Shown: positions 51,320 through 59,388 of the stretch, piece by piece
Numbering within the stretch: the first letter of the stretch is position 1
Layout: each line of letters begins with the position of its first letter
Position numbers and translations under genes: made by a program
Source of the DNA: Gelidibacter maritimus
GTDB lineage: Bacteria; Bacteroidota; Bacteroidia; Flavobacteriales; Flavobacteriaceae
Assembly: GCF_014062315.1 (NCBI RefSeq)
Contig: NZ_JACGLT010000018.1
Location: 1 to 64,000, forward strand
Direction: 5' to 3'
DNA length: 64,000 nucleotides
Notes under the pieces: model-generated
The model's input: the letters and a program-made list of their open reading frames with translations, nothing else
Told to the model about the DNA's origin: nothing
Database searches by the model: none

Positions 51320-52834
51320 CTAAGCAGGCATATCCGGTAAAGTCCAACCCTCTCTATAGGTGTGTTTTATAAGTTCTTCCGAGTATGCAACTGCATTCAT
51401 AGGCTCTGTCCAGTCTTTATTAAATGTAGGATGTCCGTCGTGAATCTTAAAGCCGTCCTTGATTACTGTTCTAATTTCTTCATTGGCGCCAATATTAGTA
51501 AACTTCATATTTGCACCATCATATTCCAAAATCTTGTTTAAGGCCTGAAGTCTTACCGCCAGGACGCCCATAACAACCATTTCGTTAAAAGGTCCTGCCT
51601 CAGCAAAATCAGAGGTTGTTGGTTTTCTACTTTCCGGACTCTCCTTACAAGCGCGCACCCAATCCATTTCGTGTGCACCGCTGGTCCAAGACAATCCCAA
51701 TTCCTCCTCTACTCTTCTTTCGGTTTTAGGGACATTTATAGATTTACCCGACATTAATTCAGGCTCTATTCCGTAACATCCTACATGAAGGATATCTTTA
51801 GTACCATAAAAAAATGTGCCGCCACCCGATTTATTTGGATTTTTTCCGGCCGGCCAATTATCTGGCAACATTGGCTTGATGCCGCCATCATACCAATGCA
51901 CATCTACCTCCTTCAGATTTATTTTACCCTTTCTTGCCTTTCGCGATGGGAACGTGTATTTAACCGCTTGGGATACCGGTGCAGAATCATTCAATAATAA
52001 TGACGAACTTCCTTGCACTTTGCTCGGGTATCCTAATTGAAGCCCTTCAAACACAGGGTGCAAGACATGGCAGGCCATATCTCCAAGAGCCCCTGTACCA
52101 TAATCCCACCAGCCCCGCCAATTCCATGGGTGATATACTTCATTATAAGGTCTCATCTTGGCAGGACCAGTAAATAAATCCCAATCTAAGGTGTCTGGAA
52201 CCCAATCGCCGCGTTCAGGTGTATTTAATCCTTGTGGCCAGATTGGACGATCCGTAAACGATTCTACTCTTGTGACATCGCCAATAGCGCCACTCCAGAG
52301 AATTTCGCAAGTTTTGGCAACACCTTCTCCAGAAGCACCCTGGTTCCCCATCTGTGTAGCCACTTTGTGTTTTTCAGCCAATTTTGTCAATAACCGCGAC
52401 TCATAAACCGAGTGGGTTAAAGGTTTTTGAAGAAAGACATGCTTGCCCATAGTCATGGCATGTGCCGCAATAATAGCGTGGGTATGATCAGCTGTGGCAA
52501 TCACAACTGCATCTATATCTTTGCCCATTTCATCAAACATTTTACGCCAATCCCAATATTTTTTCGCCTTGGGAAATGTGCTTGCTGCACCTGCGGCGTA
52601 CTTCCAATCGACATCACAAAGTGCGACGATATTTTGAGACGCTAAGTTTTTTAGATTAGCAAGACCCATCCCACCAACGCCAATTCCGGCAATATTCAAC
52701 TTGTCACTCGGTGCAACATGGCCTAGTCCGCTTACTGCATAAGAAGGTATGATGGAAAAAGCCGCCGTAGCTGCCATGGACATGCCTACAAACTTTCGTC
52801 TGGACATGGTATGGTCTTTTTTTGTTTTGCTCAT
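51320..52834 (-). CDS. Gfo/Idh/MocA-family oxidoreductase, Tat-exported
   Basis: Protein of 504 residues with a twin-arginine leader (SRRKFVGMSMAATAAFSI), so it is folded with its cofactor before export. Dinucleotide site: NIAGIGVGGMGLANLKNLAS; then VFLQKPLTHSVYESRLLTKL and YGTGALGDMACHVLHPVF. This large exported subgroup occurs in Bacteroidota and Planctomycetes sugar clusters. It probably keeps a tightly bound NAD and oxidises or reduces sugars in the periplasm. A later start at the second Met (SRRKFVG) is possible. Second gene of the operon, 32 bp after the TIM-barrel gene. Confidence 0.9.
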   Translation of the reverse strand: MSKTKKDHTMSRRKFVGMSMAATAAFSIIPSYAVSGLGHVAPSDKLNIAGIGVGGMGLANLKNLASQNIVALCDVDWKYAAGAASTFPKAKKYWDWRKMFDEMGKDIDAVVIATADHTHAIIAAHAMTMGKHVFLQKPLTHSVYESRLLTKLAEKHKVATQMGNQGASGEGVAKTCEILWSGAIGDVTRVESFTDRPIWPQGLNTPERGDWVPDTLDWDLFTGPAKMRPYNEVYHPWNWRGWWDYGTGALGDMACHVLHPVFEGLQLGYPSKVQGSSSLLLNDSAPVSQAVKYTFPSRKARKGKINLKEVDVHWYDGGIKPMLPDNWPAGKNPNKSGGGTFFYGTKDILHVGCYGIEPELMSGKSINVPKTERRVEEELGLSWTSGAHEMDWVRACKESPESRKPTTSDFAEAGPFNEMVVMGVLAVRLQALNKILEYDGANMKFTNIGANEEIRTVIKDGFKIHDGHPTFNKDWTEPMNAVAYSEELIKHTYREGWTLPDMPA

Positions 52835-52866
52835 AATTTATACGAATTTAGATGAGTTAAGTGTAT

Positions 52867-53838
52867 TTATTTGGAGAGTTCTTTTCCAATTTTTATCAAG
52901 AGATCTCGTGTCAATTCAATGCCTTTCTCTTCGCTGACATTGCTGCCTTCAAATTCCACGCCCACATAACCGGTATATCCAGCGTCTTTTACAATTTTCA
53001 TAAGACGAGGATAGTCAAGTGTCGTTTCATTGCCTTCATCATCAAAATTATAAGACTTTGCACTGACGCCTTTGGCAAAAGGCATCATCTCTTCGGTACC
53101 TTTGTATTTATCATATTCTTCTACACAATTTCCTCCCCAATTTCCACCACTATCACGTTTTACACAAAAATTGCCAAAGTCAGGCAAGGTGCCACAATTA
53201 TCCATATCTATATTTTTTATAACACGAGTTAAAAGATCGGCGTTAGAAGAAAATCCGCCATGGTTTTCAACTATCACATTTATACCTTTAGACTGGCCGT
53301 ACTCTGCCAACTGCTTTAAACCAATAGTGGCATTTGCAATCCAATCATCCGCATTGTCAGAACCAAATAAATTAACTCTAATGGAGTGACAGCCCAAAAA
53401 CTCCGCTGCATTGACCCATTTTTTGTGATTTTCAACCGCTTGATTTCTTTCTTCTTCGTCAGATGCAGCCAAATTGCCTTCACCATCAATCATAATCAAT
53501 ACATTTTCAATATCGTGCGCTTCACTTTTTGCTTTTAAGCTATCCAGTAAGGTTTGCATTCCCATGGATTCTATCTTTTTATTGTAAAGTCCCGAAACAT
53601 ATTCAATACCTTCAAACCCCATGGACTTGGCTTTTTCGGCAAAATCCAACGGATCCAATTTATCGCTTCCAATAGCTCTATGCAAAGACCACTGCGCTAA
53701 TGACAATTTAAAAAAGAGCTCCTTATCCTCATTCAAGACAAGGTCTTTATCAGATTTGGATGCACTTTCTTTACACCCAACAAGTGTAGATGTTACAAGA
53801 AACAACAAAAAAAATGGAATAAAAATTTTTCTAATCAT
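52867..53838 (-). CDS. Sugar phosphate isomerase/epimerase-like lipoprotein (TIM barrel)
   Basis: Lipoprotein of 323 residues (lipobox STLVGCKES) with the xylose-isomerase-like/AP endonuclease 2 fold. Visible are LSLAQWSLHRAIGSDKLDPL, MGFEGIEYVSGLY, SIRVNLFGSDNADD, NVIVENHGGFSSNADLL with the metal-binding Glu/His, and YTGYVGVEFEGSNVSEEKGI. Family members isomerise keto sugars or cleave 3-keto glycosides in related clusters. It is the first gene of the minus-strand operon; the divergent GMC gene begins 189 bp away, so both may share a control region. Confidence 0.88.
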   Translation of the reverse strand: MIRKIFIPFFLLFLVTSTLVGCKESASKSDKDLVLNEDKELFFKLSLAQWSLHRAIGSDKLDPLDFAEKAKSMGFEGIEYVSGLYNKKIESMGMQTLLDSLKAKSEAHDIENVLIMIDGEGNLAASDEEERNQAVENHKKWVNAAEFLGCHSIRVNLFGSDNADDWIANATIGLKQLAEYGQSKGINVIVENHGGFSSNADLLTRVIKNIDMDNCGTLPDFGNFCVKRDSGGNWGGNCVEEYDKYKGTEEMMPFAKGVSAKSYNFDDEGNETTLDYPRLMKIVKDAGYTGYVGVEFEGSNVSEEKGIELTRDLLIKIGKELSK

Positions 53839-54027
53839 GATGCTTTTGGTTTAATCAGTTTAAAATTATTTCTCTCAAAAAATAAAGAGCGATGAATTTA
53901 CTAAAGTTATATCAGAATTTCACTAAAATGAGTAAGTTTAGCCTTTAATTGATATGCGACCTTAGAAGGTTTGAAACTATTTTCCTTATTTAGTCAGGAT
54001 AAATAGCTCTGAAAACAAATACAGAAG

Positions 54028-55728
54028 ATGATAAAAGATCATTATGATGCCATTGTCATTGGCACGGGAATTAGCGGCGGTTGGGCGGCCAAAGAGCTCT
54101 GTGAAAACGGCCTTAAAACCTTAGTTCTTGAAAGAGGCCGAATGGTAAAGCACGGCGATTATCCAACCATGCACGATGACCCATGGGATTTAAAATTACG
54201 CGGCGCCACGACCGTTGAAGAGAAGAAAAGACAGGAAAAACAATCCAGAACAGGGTATACTACTGCTGCAGAAAGCAAACACTGGTTTGTTGACGATATT
54301 AAGCACCCCTATAATGAAACTAAGCGTTTTGATTGGATGCGCGGTTACCACGTTGGTGGGCGATCGCTTACATGGGGACGTCAGAGTTACCGGTTAAGCG
54401 ATTTGGATTTTACTGCCAATATCAAAGATGGCCATGGTGTGGATTGGCCCATACGCTATAAAGACCTTGAACCATGGTATGATTATGTCGAAAAACATGT
54501 AGGTATCAGTGGTGAGGCACTTGGACTCCCACATTTGCCGGATAGCATATTTTCACCACCAATGGAGCTTACTTGTGTTGAGGAGGAGTTCAAATCTAAA
54601 TTGGCGAGTCACTATAATGATCGGCTGTTGACCATTGGAAGGGTTGCGCATCTTACTGGTGAGCACAATCATAAGGGCAGAAGCAATTGCCAATATAGAA
54701 ATAGATGTATTAGAGGCTGTCCTTATGGAGCCTATTTCAGCAGTAACTCTTCAACATTACCTGCTGCCGAAGCCACTGGCAACATGACATTAAGACCGTA
54801 TTCCATTGTCCATGAAATCATTTATGATGATACTTTAAAAAAAGCAACGGGTGTTAGGGTTATCGATGCCGAGACCAAAGAAACCTTTGTTTTTAATGCC
54901 GATATCATTTTTTGCTGCGCTTCTGCCATTCCTTCAGCATCTATATTAATGCAATCGAAATCAGAACGGTTTCCGAATGGATTGGGCAACGACTCGGGCG
55001 AGTTAGGACACAATATCATGGATCATCATTTAGGTGCAGGAGCCAACGCTCGGGTAGAAGGTTATGACGATAAGTATTATACTGGAAGACGCCCAAACGG
55101 GGTTTATATTCCGAGATTTAGAAATTTAGGAGATGAAGCCACAGAGCGGAAAGACTTTGTAAGAGGCTACGGCTATCAAGGCGGTGGCAGCAGAGGCGGA
55201 ATTGCAGAGCACGTTGCAGAAATAGGCTACGGTGAAAAATTCAAGGAAGCTATTTTAAAGCCAGGCGAGTGGACTATGGGCATTATGGGCTTTGGAGAAT
55301 GCTTGCCTTATCATGATAACAAAATGACTTTGGATTATGAAAAATTGGACGAGTGGGGCTTACCGACAGTTACCTTTGATGCCGAATGGAAAGAAAATGA
55401 GTTGGCCATGCGTGAGGATATCAAACAGCAAGCCGCGGAAATGCTAGAAAAAGCAGGCTTTAAAGATATCAAGACTTTTGATGTAAGGCATGCGCCTGGC
55501 ATCGGCATTCACGAAATGGGAACGGCACGCATGGGAAGAGATTCAAAAACCTCCGTGCTTAATGCCCATAATCAAGTACACGGCGTGCCTAATGTTTATG
55601 TTACCGACGGCGCATGTATGACCTCAGCGGGCTGTCAAAATCCATCGTTGACTTATATGGCAATAACCGCGAGAGCTGCACATCACGCCATCGAGCAATT
55701 CAAATCAAACAAAACCACCTCATCATGA
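54028..55728 (+). CDS. GMC-family FAD sugar dehydrogenase
   Basis: Flavoprotein of 566 residues. FAD site: AIVIGTGISGGWAAKELCEN at 10-29 with LERG; GMC features include HVGGRSLTWGRQSYR near 110, and the cysteine-containing CQYRNRCIRGCPYGAYFSS near 230, usual in gluconate/glucoside dehydrogenase large subunits. The catalytic His495 is in GIGIHEMGTARMG, and the closing motif is CQNPSLTYMAITARAAHHAI. It likely oxidises a sugar hydroxyl (C3 of glycosides is the best guess), handing electrons to a cytochrome. Its stop overlaps the small-subunit start (ATGA). Confidence 0.93.
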   Translation: MIKDHYDAIVIGTGISGGWAAKELCENGLKTLVLERGRMVKHGDYPTMHDDPWDLKLRGATTVEEKKRQEKQSRTGYTTAAESKHWFVDDIKHPYNETKRFDWMRGYHVGGRSLTWGRQSYRLSDLDFTANIKDGHGVDWPIRYKDLEPWYDYVEKHVGISGEALGLPHLPDSIFSPPMELTCVEEEFKSKLASHYNDRLLTIGRVAHLTGEHNHKGRSNCQYRNRCIRGCPYGAYFSSNSSTLPAAEATGNMTLRPYSIVHEIIYDDTLKKATGVRVIDAETKETFVFNADIIFCCASAIPSASILMQSKSERFPNGLGNDSGELGHNIMDHHLGAGANARVEGYDDKYYTGRRPNGVYIPRFRNLGDEATERKDFVRGYGYQGGGSRGGIAEHVAEIGYGEKFKEAILKPGEWTMGIMGFGECLPYHDNKMTLDYEKLDEWGLPTVTFDAEWKENELAMREDIKQQAAEMLEKAGFKDIKTFDVRHAPGIGIHEMGTARMGRDSKTSVLNAHNQVHGVPNVYVTDGACMTSAGCQNPSLTYMAITARAAHHAIEQFKSNKTTSS

Positions 55729-56327
55729 ATAGAAGAGAAGCACTTAAAGGCTTAGGTTTATCATTAGGCTACGTTATTGCAACGCCTACCATATTAGGCA
55801 TGTTACAAAGCTGTACGACATCCGCTGAAAAATGGACCCCTTTATTCCATTCAGAAAATCAGGCCCACGTATTGGAACGTTTAGTGGATTTGATTTTACC
55901 CAAAACGAAGGACGCTCCAGGTGCATTAGATGTGCATGTGCCTAAGTTTATTGATCTTTATATACACGAAACCTTAAGCGATGCCGATAAAGACCTCTAC
56001 CAATTAGGTTTTGATGCGGTTATGTCAGAATTGGGTGTTTTAGACCAAGCGATTGATCCAGAACAGCCCATCACTTTAAAAGAAAAGGATTATGACGCTA
56101 TATTATCTAAATACCTCAGAATATCCAAAGCGCAACGAATAACTTATATCGAAGCACAAGATTTGGTTTTTATGACCTTATCCAGACTCCGCGACCAATC
56201 GGTTTGGGCCTATAAAACAAGTCGAGAGATAGGTAAGAATGTCTTGGCGTATGATCCTGTTCCTGGGGTACAAAAAGGATGCATCTCTGTAGAAGAAGCC
56301 ACCGGAGGCAAAGCATGGTCTTTATAA
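55725..56327 (+). CDS. Gluconate 2-dehydrogenase subunit 3-like small subunit
   Basis: Protein of 200 residues beginning at the ATG that overlaps the GMC stop; the longer frame is read-through. It has a Tat leader NRREALKGLGLSLGYVIATP followed by a Cys (LQSC). The mature part is helical with RLVDLILPKTKDAPGALDVH and KFIDLYIHETLSDADKDL, the gluconate_2-dh3 pattern. In known enzymes this subunit carries the large subunit through the Tat path as a hitch-hiker, and a cytochrome c completes the complex; none is seen nearby. Confidence 0.9.
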   Translation: MNRREALKGLGLSLGYVIATPTILGMLQSCTTSAEKWTPLFHSENQAHVLERLVDLILPKTKDAPGALDVHVPKFIDLYIHETLSDADKDLYQLGFDAVMSELGVLDQAIDPEQPITLKEKDYDAILSKYLRISKAQRITYIEAQDLVFMTLSRLRDQSVWAYKTSREIGKNVLAYDPVPGVQKGCISVEEATGGKAWSL

Positions 56328-56515
56328 AGTCAAATTGGTTATACTGAGGTGAACTCATTCAAAATCTTCATAGTCGACAAGGTTTGACTTGGAGATCCAA
56401 TCCACTCATGCAGAATGTATGTCTTTTAGTAACCCCTAGAAGCAAAAGATTATACCCAATTATAGCTTCTGATCAACTCAATCCCTATCCAATAGCCGAA
56501 CCTGACCTATAGGTC

Positions 56516-56580
56516 TGTTGGAGCGCAGTCGCAAACTATGCATTGAAATAACTTAAGTTTCGACTGCTCTCAACCTGACA
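56516..56580. repeat. Imperfect inverted repeat of the GAGCGCAGTCG type
   Basis: TTGGAGCGCAGTCGCAAACT and AGTTTCGACTGCTCTCAACC face each other across about 18 bp. The pattern (TTGAGCGCAGTCGAAAC and its complement) is a dispersed Bacteroidota repeat. It lies in the 307-bp gap 56328-56634 between the convergent GMC-subunit and ald genes; otherwise that gap is empty. Confidence 0.6.
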
Positions 56581-56634
56581 GTTATGAGGATGATAGCACT
56601 AAAGCACAGGACTATCTACTCACTATTGACGATC

Positions 56635-57750
56635 CTAATTCAACACACTATCAATTGGTTCCCAAGCCATATTAAATGCTTCGGCAACCTGTTGATAAAC
56701 AATGGTACCGTTGGCTATATTAAGTCCCTTTTGTAACTCTTTATCCTCTTTGAGCGCTTGCTTCCACCCCTTATTGGCAATTTCAATGGCATAATTCAAG
56801 GTGGTATTGGTCAAACCTACAGTCGCAGTTTGAGGTACTGCCCCAGGCATATTGGTAACACAATAGTGGGTAACACCATCTACAACAAAAACAGGATCTT
56901 CATGAGTAGTTGGTCTTGACGTTTCAAAGCAGCCGCCTTGATCAATGGAAACGTCTACCATTACGGTACCTGGTCGCATCTCTTTGAGCATATCCCTGGT
57001 GATTAATTTTGGAGCTTCTGCTCCAGGTATTAAGGCTGCTCCAATAATTAAATCAACAACCGGAAGCATGGCTCTAATATTGGCCGGGTTTGAGAAGAGG
57101 GTGTTTATATTTTTTGGCAATACGTCATTCAAATAACTTAGTCTTGAGATCGTTGTATGCATAATGGTGGTATTTGCTCCCATTCCAGCCGCCACTTTTG
57201 CCGCATTAACGCCAACGTTTCCACCGCCCAGTACAAGTACTCTCGCAGGTTTTACACCGGTAATTCCACCCATTAACACACCACGTCCCCCTTTGGTTTT
57301 CTCCAAATATACCGCTCCTTTTTGAGCGGCCATTCTGCCCGCTACTTCACTCATAGGCACAAGCAGAGGTAAGTTTCCGTTTTCTTCTTCTACCGTTTCG
57401 TAAGCAATGGCCACACATTTAGAATCCAACACTGCCTTAGTTAAGGCTTCATTGGCTGCAAAATGGAAAAACGTAAAAACAATTTGACCTTCGCGCATCA
57501 GTGGGTATTCCTGAGGAATAGGTTCTTTTACTTTCATTATCATTTCTGCCCGCTTCCATAACTCGTTCACATTGTCCAAAATAGTAGCGCCAGCATCTAT
57601 ATAAAGTTGATCGACAAATCCACTTCCAACTCCTGCACCTTTCTGGATGAGGACTTCGTGACCATTCCGCTTCATTTCTAAAACGCCACTTGGTTGGATT
57701 GCAACACGATTTTCGTCTGCTTTAACTTCTTTTGGGATACCAATAATCAT
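56635..57750 (-). CDS. ald: Alanine dehydrogenase
   Basis: NAD-dependent enzyme of 371 residues interconverting L-alanine and pyruvate plus ammonia. The N-terminal part reads MIIGIPKEVKADENRVAIQP, then the substrate-binding MIMKVKEPIPQEYPLM with the family lysine, and VFTFFHFAANEALTKAVLDS with the catalytic histidine. The NAD fold is VLVLGGGNVGVNAAKVAAGM near residue 170, and VDGVTHYCVTNMPGAVPQTA follows. Length is normal. Single-gene unit, convergent with the GMC operon. Confidence 0.96.
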   Translation of the reverse strand: MIIGIPKEVKADENRVAIQPSGVLEMKRNGHEVLIQKGAGVGSGFVDQLYIDAGATILDNVNELWKRAEMIMKVKEPIPQEYPLMREGQIVFTFFHFAANEALTKAVLDSKCVAIAYETVEEENGNLPLLVPMSEVAGRMAAQKGAVYLEKTKGGRGVLMGGITGVKPARVLVLGGGNVGVNAAKVAAGMGANTTIMHTTISRLSYLNDVLPKNINTLFSNPANIRAMLPVVDLIIGAALIPGAEAPKLITRDMLKEMRPGTVMVDVSIDQGGCFETSRPTTHEDPVFVVDGVTHYCVTNMPGAVPQTATVGLTNTTLNYAIEIANKGWKQALKEDKELQKGLNIANGTIVYQQVAEAFNMAWEPIDSVLN

Positions 57751-58110
57751 AATTTATAATTTAGTTTTAATCTTATTTAAATGCTTCAAATTTTTGAAAT
57801 GAACAATTTAATAAAATTAGGCGAGAGTTAGTGCCGATGCCATCGAAACATTAAAAAACAAACTGCTGTTTTTAAAAAATCTCATTTGGTTAATGGTTCT
57901 GATCATTTGTTTGAATTTAAAGCTATTTCACTCCTATATACAACTTGCACTCTCTTTATTAATTATCTATCTTTCGATAAATTAGAGCATCAACAATAAT
58001 CTGAAAAACCATCATATACATTCTACTACTGCGATTGCATTAGCAATAATAGCTCTGTTGATAAACCTTAAAGTATCACAATTCAATAAAAAACCATCAA
58101 ACTTATAAAT
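57751..58110. other. Divergent intergenic region
   Basis: About 360 bp between ald and the second DUF1080 gene, AT-rich. No clear -7 box, hairpin or repeat could be supported. Confidence 0.5.
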
Positions 58111-58935
58111 ATGCACAAAAAAACCAGCCAAATTCTAATTGCTTTAACTGTTTTGGTTATTGTGAGCTGTAAATCGAAAACCGAAACTGAAAATTCCAAT
58201 CTCTTAGTTGAAGAAAAAGTCACCGAAAATTGGGTATCGTTGTTTAACGGTCAAAATTTAGATGGATGGACACCTAAGATTAAAGGCTACGATTTCGGTG
58301 ATAATATTCACGATACTTTTAGGGTGGAAGATGGCGTGATTAAAGTCTCTTATGAAGGATATAATGACAACTTCAATGAAAGGTATGGTCATCTTTTCTA
58401 TAAAACACCCTTTTCCAATTACAGATTAAAAATGCAATACCGTTTTACTGGAGAGCAAATTAAAGGTGGCGCAGGATGGGCCACAAGAAATAGTGGTATA
58501 ATGATTCACTCTGAAGACCCTAAAAACATGGCTAAGGACCAAAATTTCCCATTGAGCATCGAGGTTCAGATGTTAGGTGGAATTACCGAAGGTGAAAGCC
58601 GCTCAACAGCAAACTTATGCACCCCTGGCACCAATGTGGTCATGGATGGTGAATTGATTACCCAACATTGTGTCAATTCAAATTCTGACACTTATTATGG
58701 CGACCAATGGGTTGATCTGGAGGTTGAGGTGCACAGCGATTCTTTAATCATCCATAAAGTTAATGGCAAGGAAGTGCTGAGGTATTCAAAACCGCAATAT
58801 GGCGGTGCCGATATGGATGATTATAGCCCAGCCTATAAAGATAAAATAGGTGAAACCATAAAGGGAGGCTATATTTCTTTGCAAAGCGAAAGCCATCCAA
58901 CCGAATTTAGACATATTGAATTGTTGGAATTGTAG
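58111..58935 (+). CDS. DUF1080 lipoprotein (3-keto-glycoside lyase/hydratase family)
   Basis: Lipoprotein of 274 residues (lipobox LVIVSCKSK). DUF1080 features: WVSLFNGQNLDGWTPKIKGY, FSNYRLKMQYRFTGEQIKGG, ATRNSGIMIHSEDPK, FPLSIEVQMLGGITEGESRS, and the terminal ISLQSESHPTEFRHIELLEL. Compared with the paralogue at 50502 it has a longer middle loop with three cysteine-containing segments (NLCTPGT, QHCVNSN), so it belongs to a different subgroup. It probably acts on another linkage or the next step. It has its own promoter region and is separated from the operon by ald. Confidence 0.9.
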   Translation: MHKKTSQILIALTVLVIVSCKSKTETENSNLLVEEKVTENWVSLFNGQNLDGWTPKIKGYDFGDNIHDTFRVEDGVIKVSYEGYNDNFNERYGHLFYKTPFSNYRLKMQYRFTGEQIKGGAGWATRNSGIMIHSEDPKNMAKDQNFPLSIEVQMLGGITEGESRSTANLCTPGTNVVMDGELITQHCVNSNSDTYYGDQWVDLEVEVHSDSLIIHKVNGKEVLRYSKPQYGGADMDDYSPAYKDKIGETIKGGYISLQSESHPTEFRHIELLEL

Positions 58936-59009
58936 AAAATCAAAAACAAGAAATTGATGATTATTAGATGATTGACCCTAAATATTTAGTATTACGATTC
59001 TCCGATTAG

Positions 59010-59186
59010 ATGCCGCTCCTACAGAGCTCTTACGACATGCTAAAAAATTAGCTATAAATATGTCGCTCCTCTGGAGCTAAAAGAATGCTTCAAATAATTT
59101 AATTATAAAATTGGTGATTATTAACGTATCCAGACGATGCTTAATTAGACCATTATCGACCGATGTGATGACGCTTCCATGGCGCT
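59010..59186. repeat. Three degenerate 19-bp repeats in an intergenic stretch
   Basis: ATGCCGCTCCTACAGAGCT (59010-59028), ATGTCGCTCCTCTGGAGCT (59060-59078) and ATGACGCTTCCATGGCGCT (59168-59186) share ATGNCGCTYC...GCT; each is partly palindromic (AGCTCC/GGAGCT type). Spacing is 50 then 108 bp, about a 50-54-bp period with one unit missing. They occupy the 453-bp gap 58936-59388 together with the terminator; no gene is seen there. Confidence 0.6.
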
Positions 59187-59290
59187 AAATGGACCACCAA
59201 ACAATAAAGCTTAAGGTTTAACAACATAGATATAGCACATAAAATGGCCCTGTGAATAAACACTACCTATAAGTTCTAAAGCAAAAATGA

Positions 59291-59314
59291 AAACCCAGAC
59301 TTTCATCTGGGTTT
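59291..59314. terminator. Bidirectional terminator
   Basis: AAACCCAGA / TCTGGGTTT, 9-bp arms with a 6-nt loop, and T-runs on both strands (TTTTTC after the plus-strand arm, TTTTC...TTTTT on the minus). It lies between the convergent DUF1080 and GH5-like genes. Confidence 0.75.
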
Positions 59315-59388
59315 TTCAATGATCGTGGTTGGCCTCCAATCCATTCGGCAGTTTTGCGAATAGATCCTGAGTTTATTGTAATGTTGAT

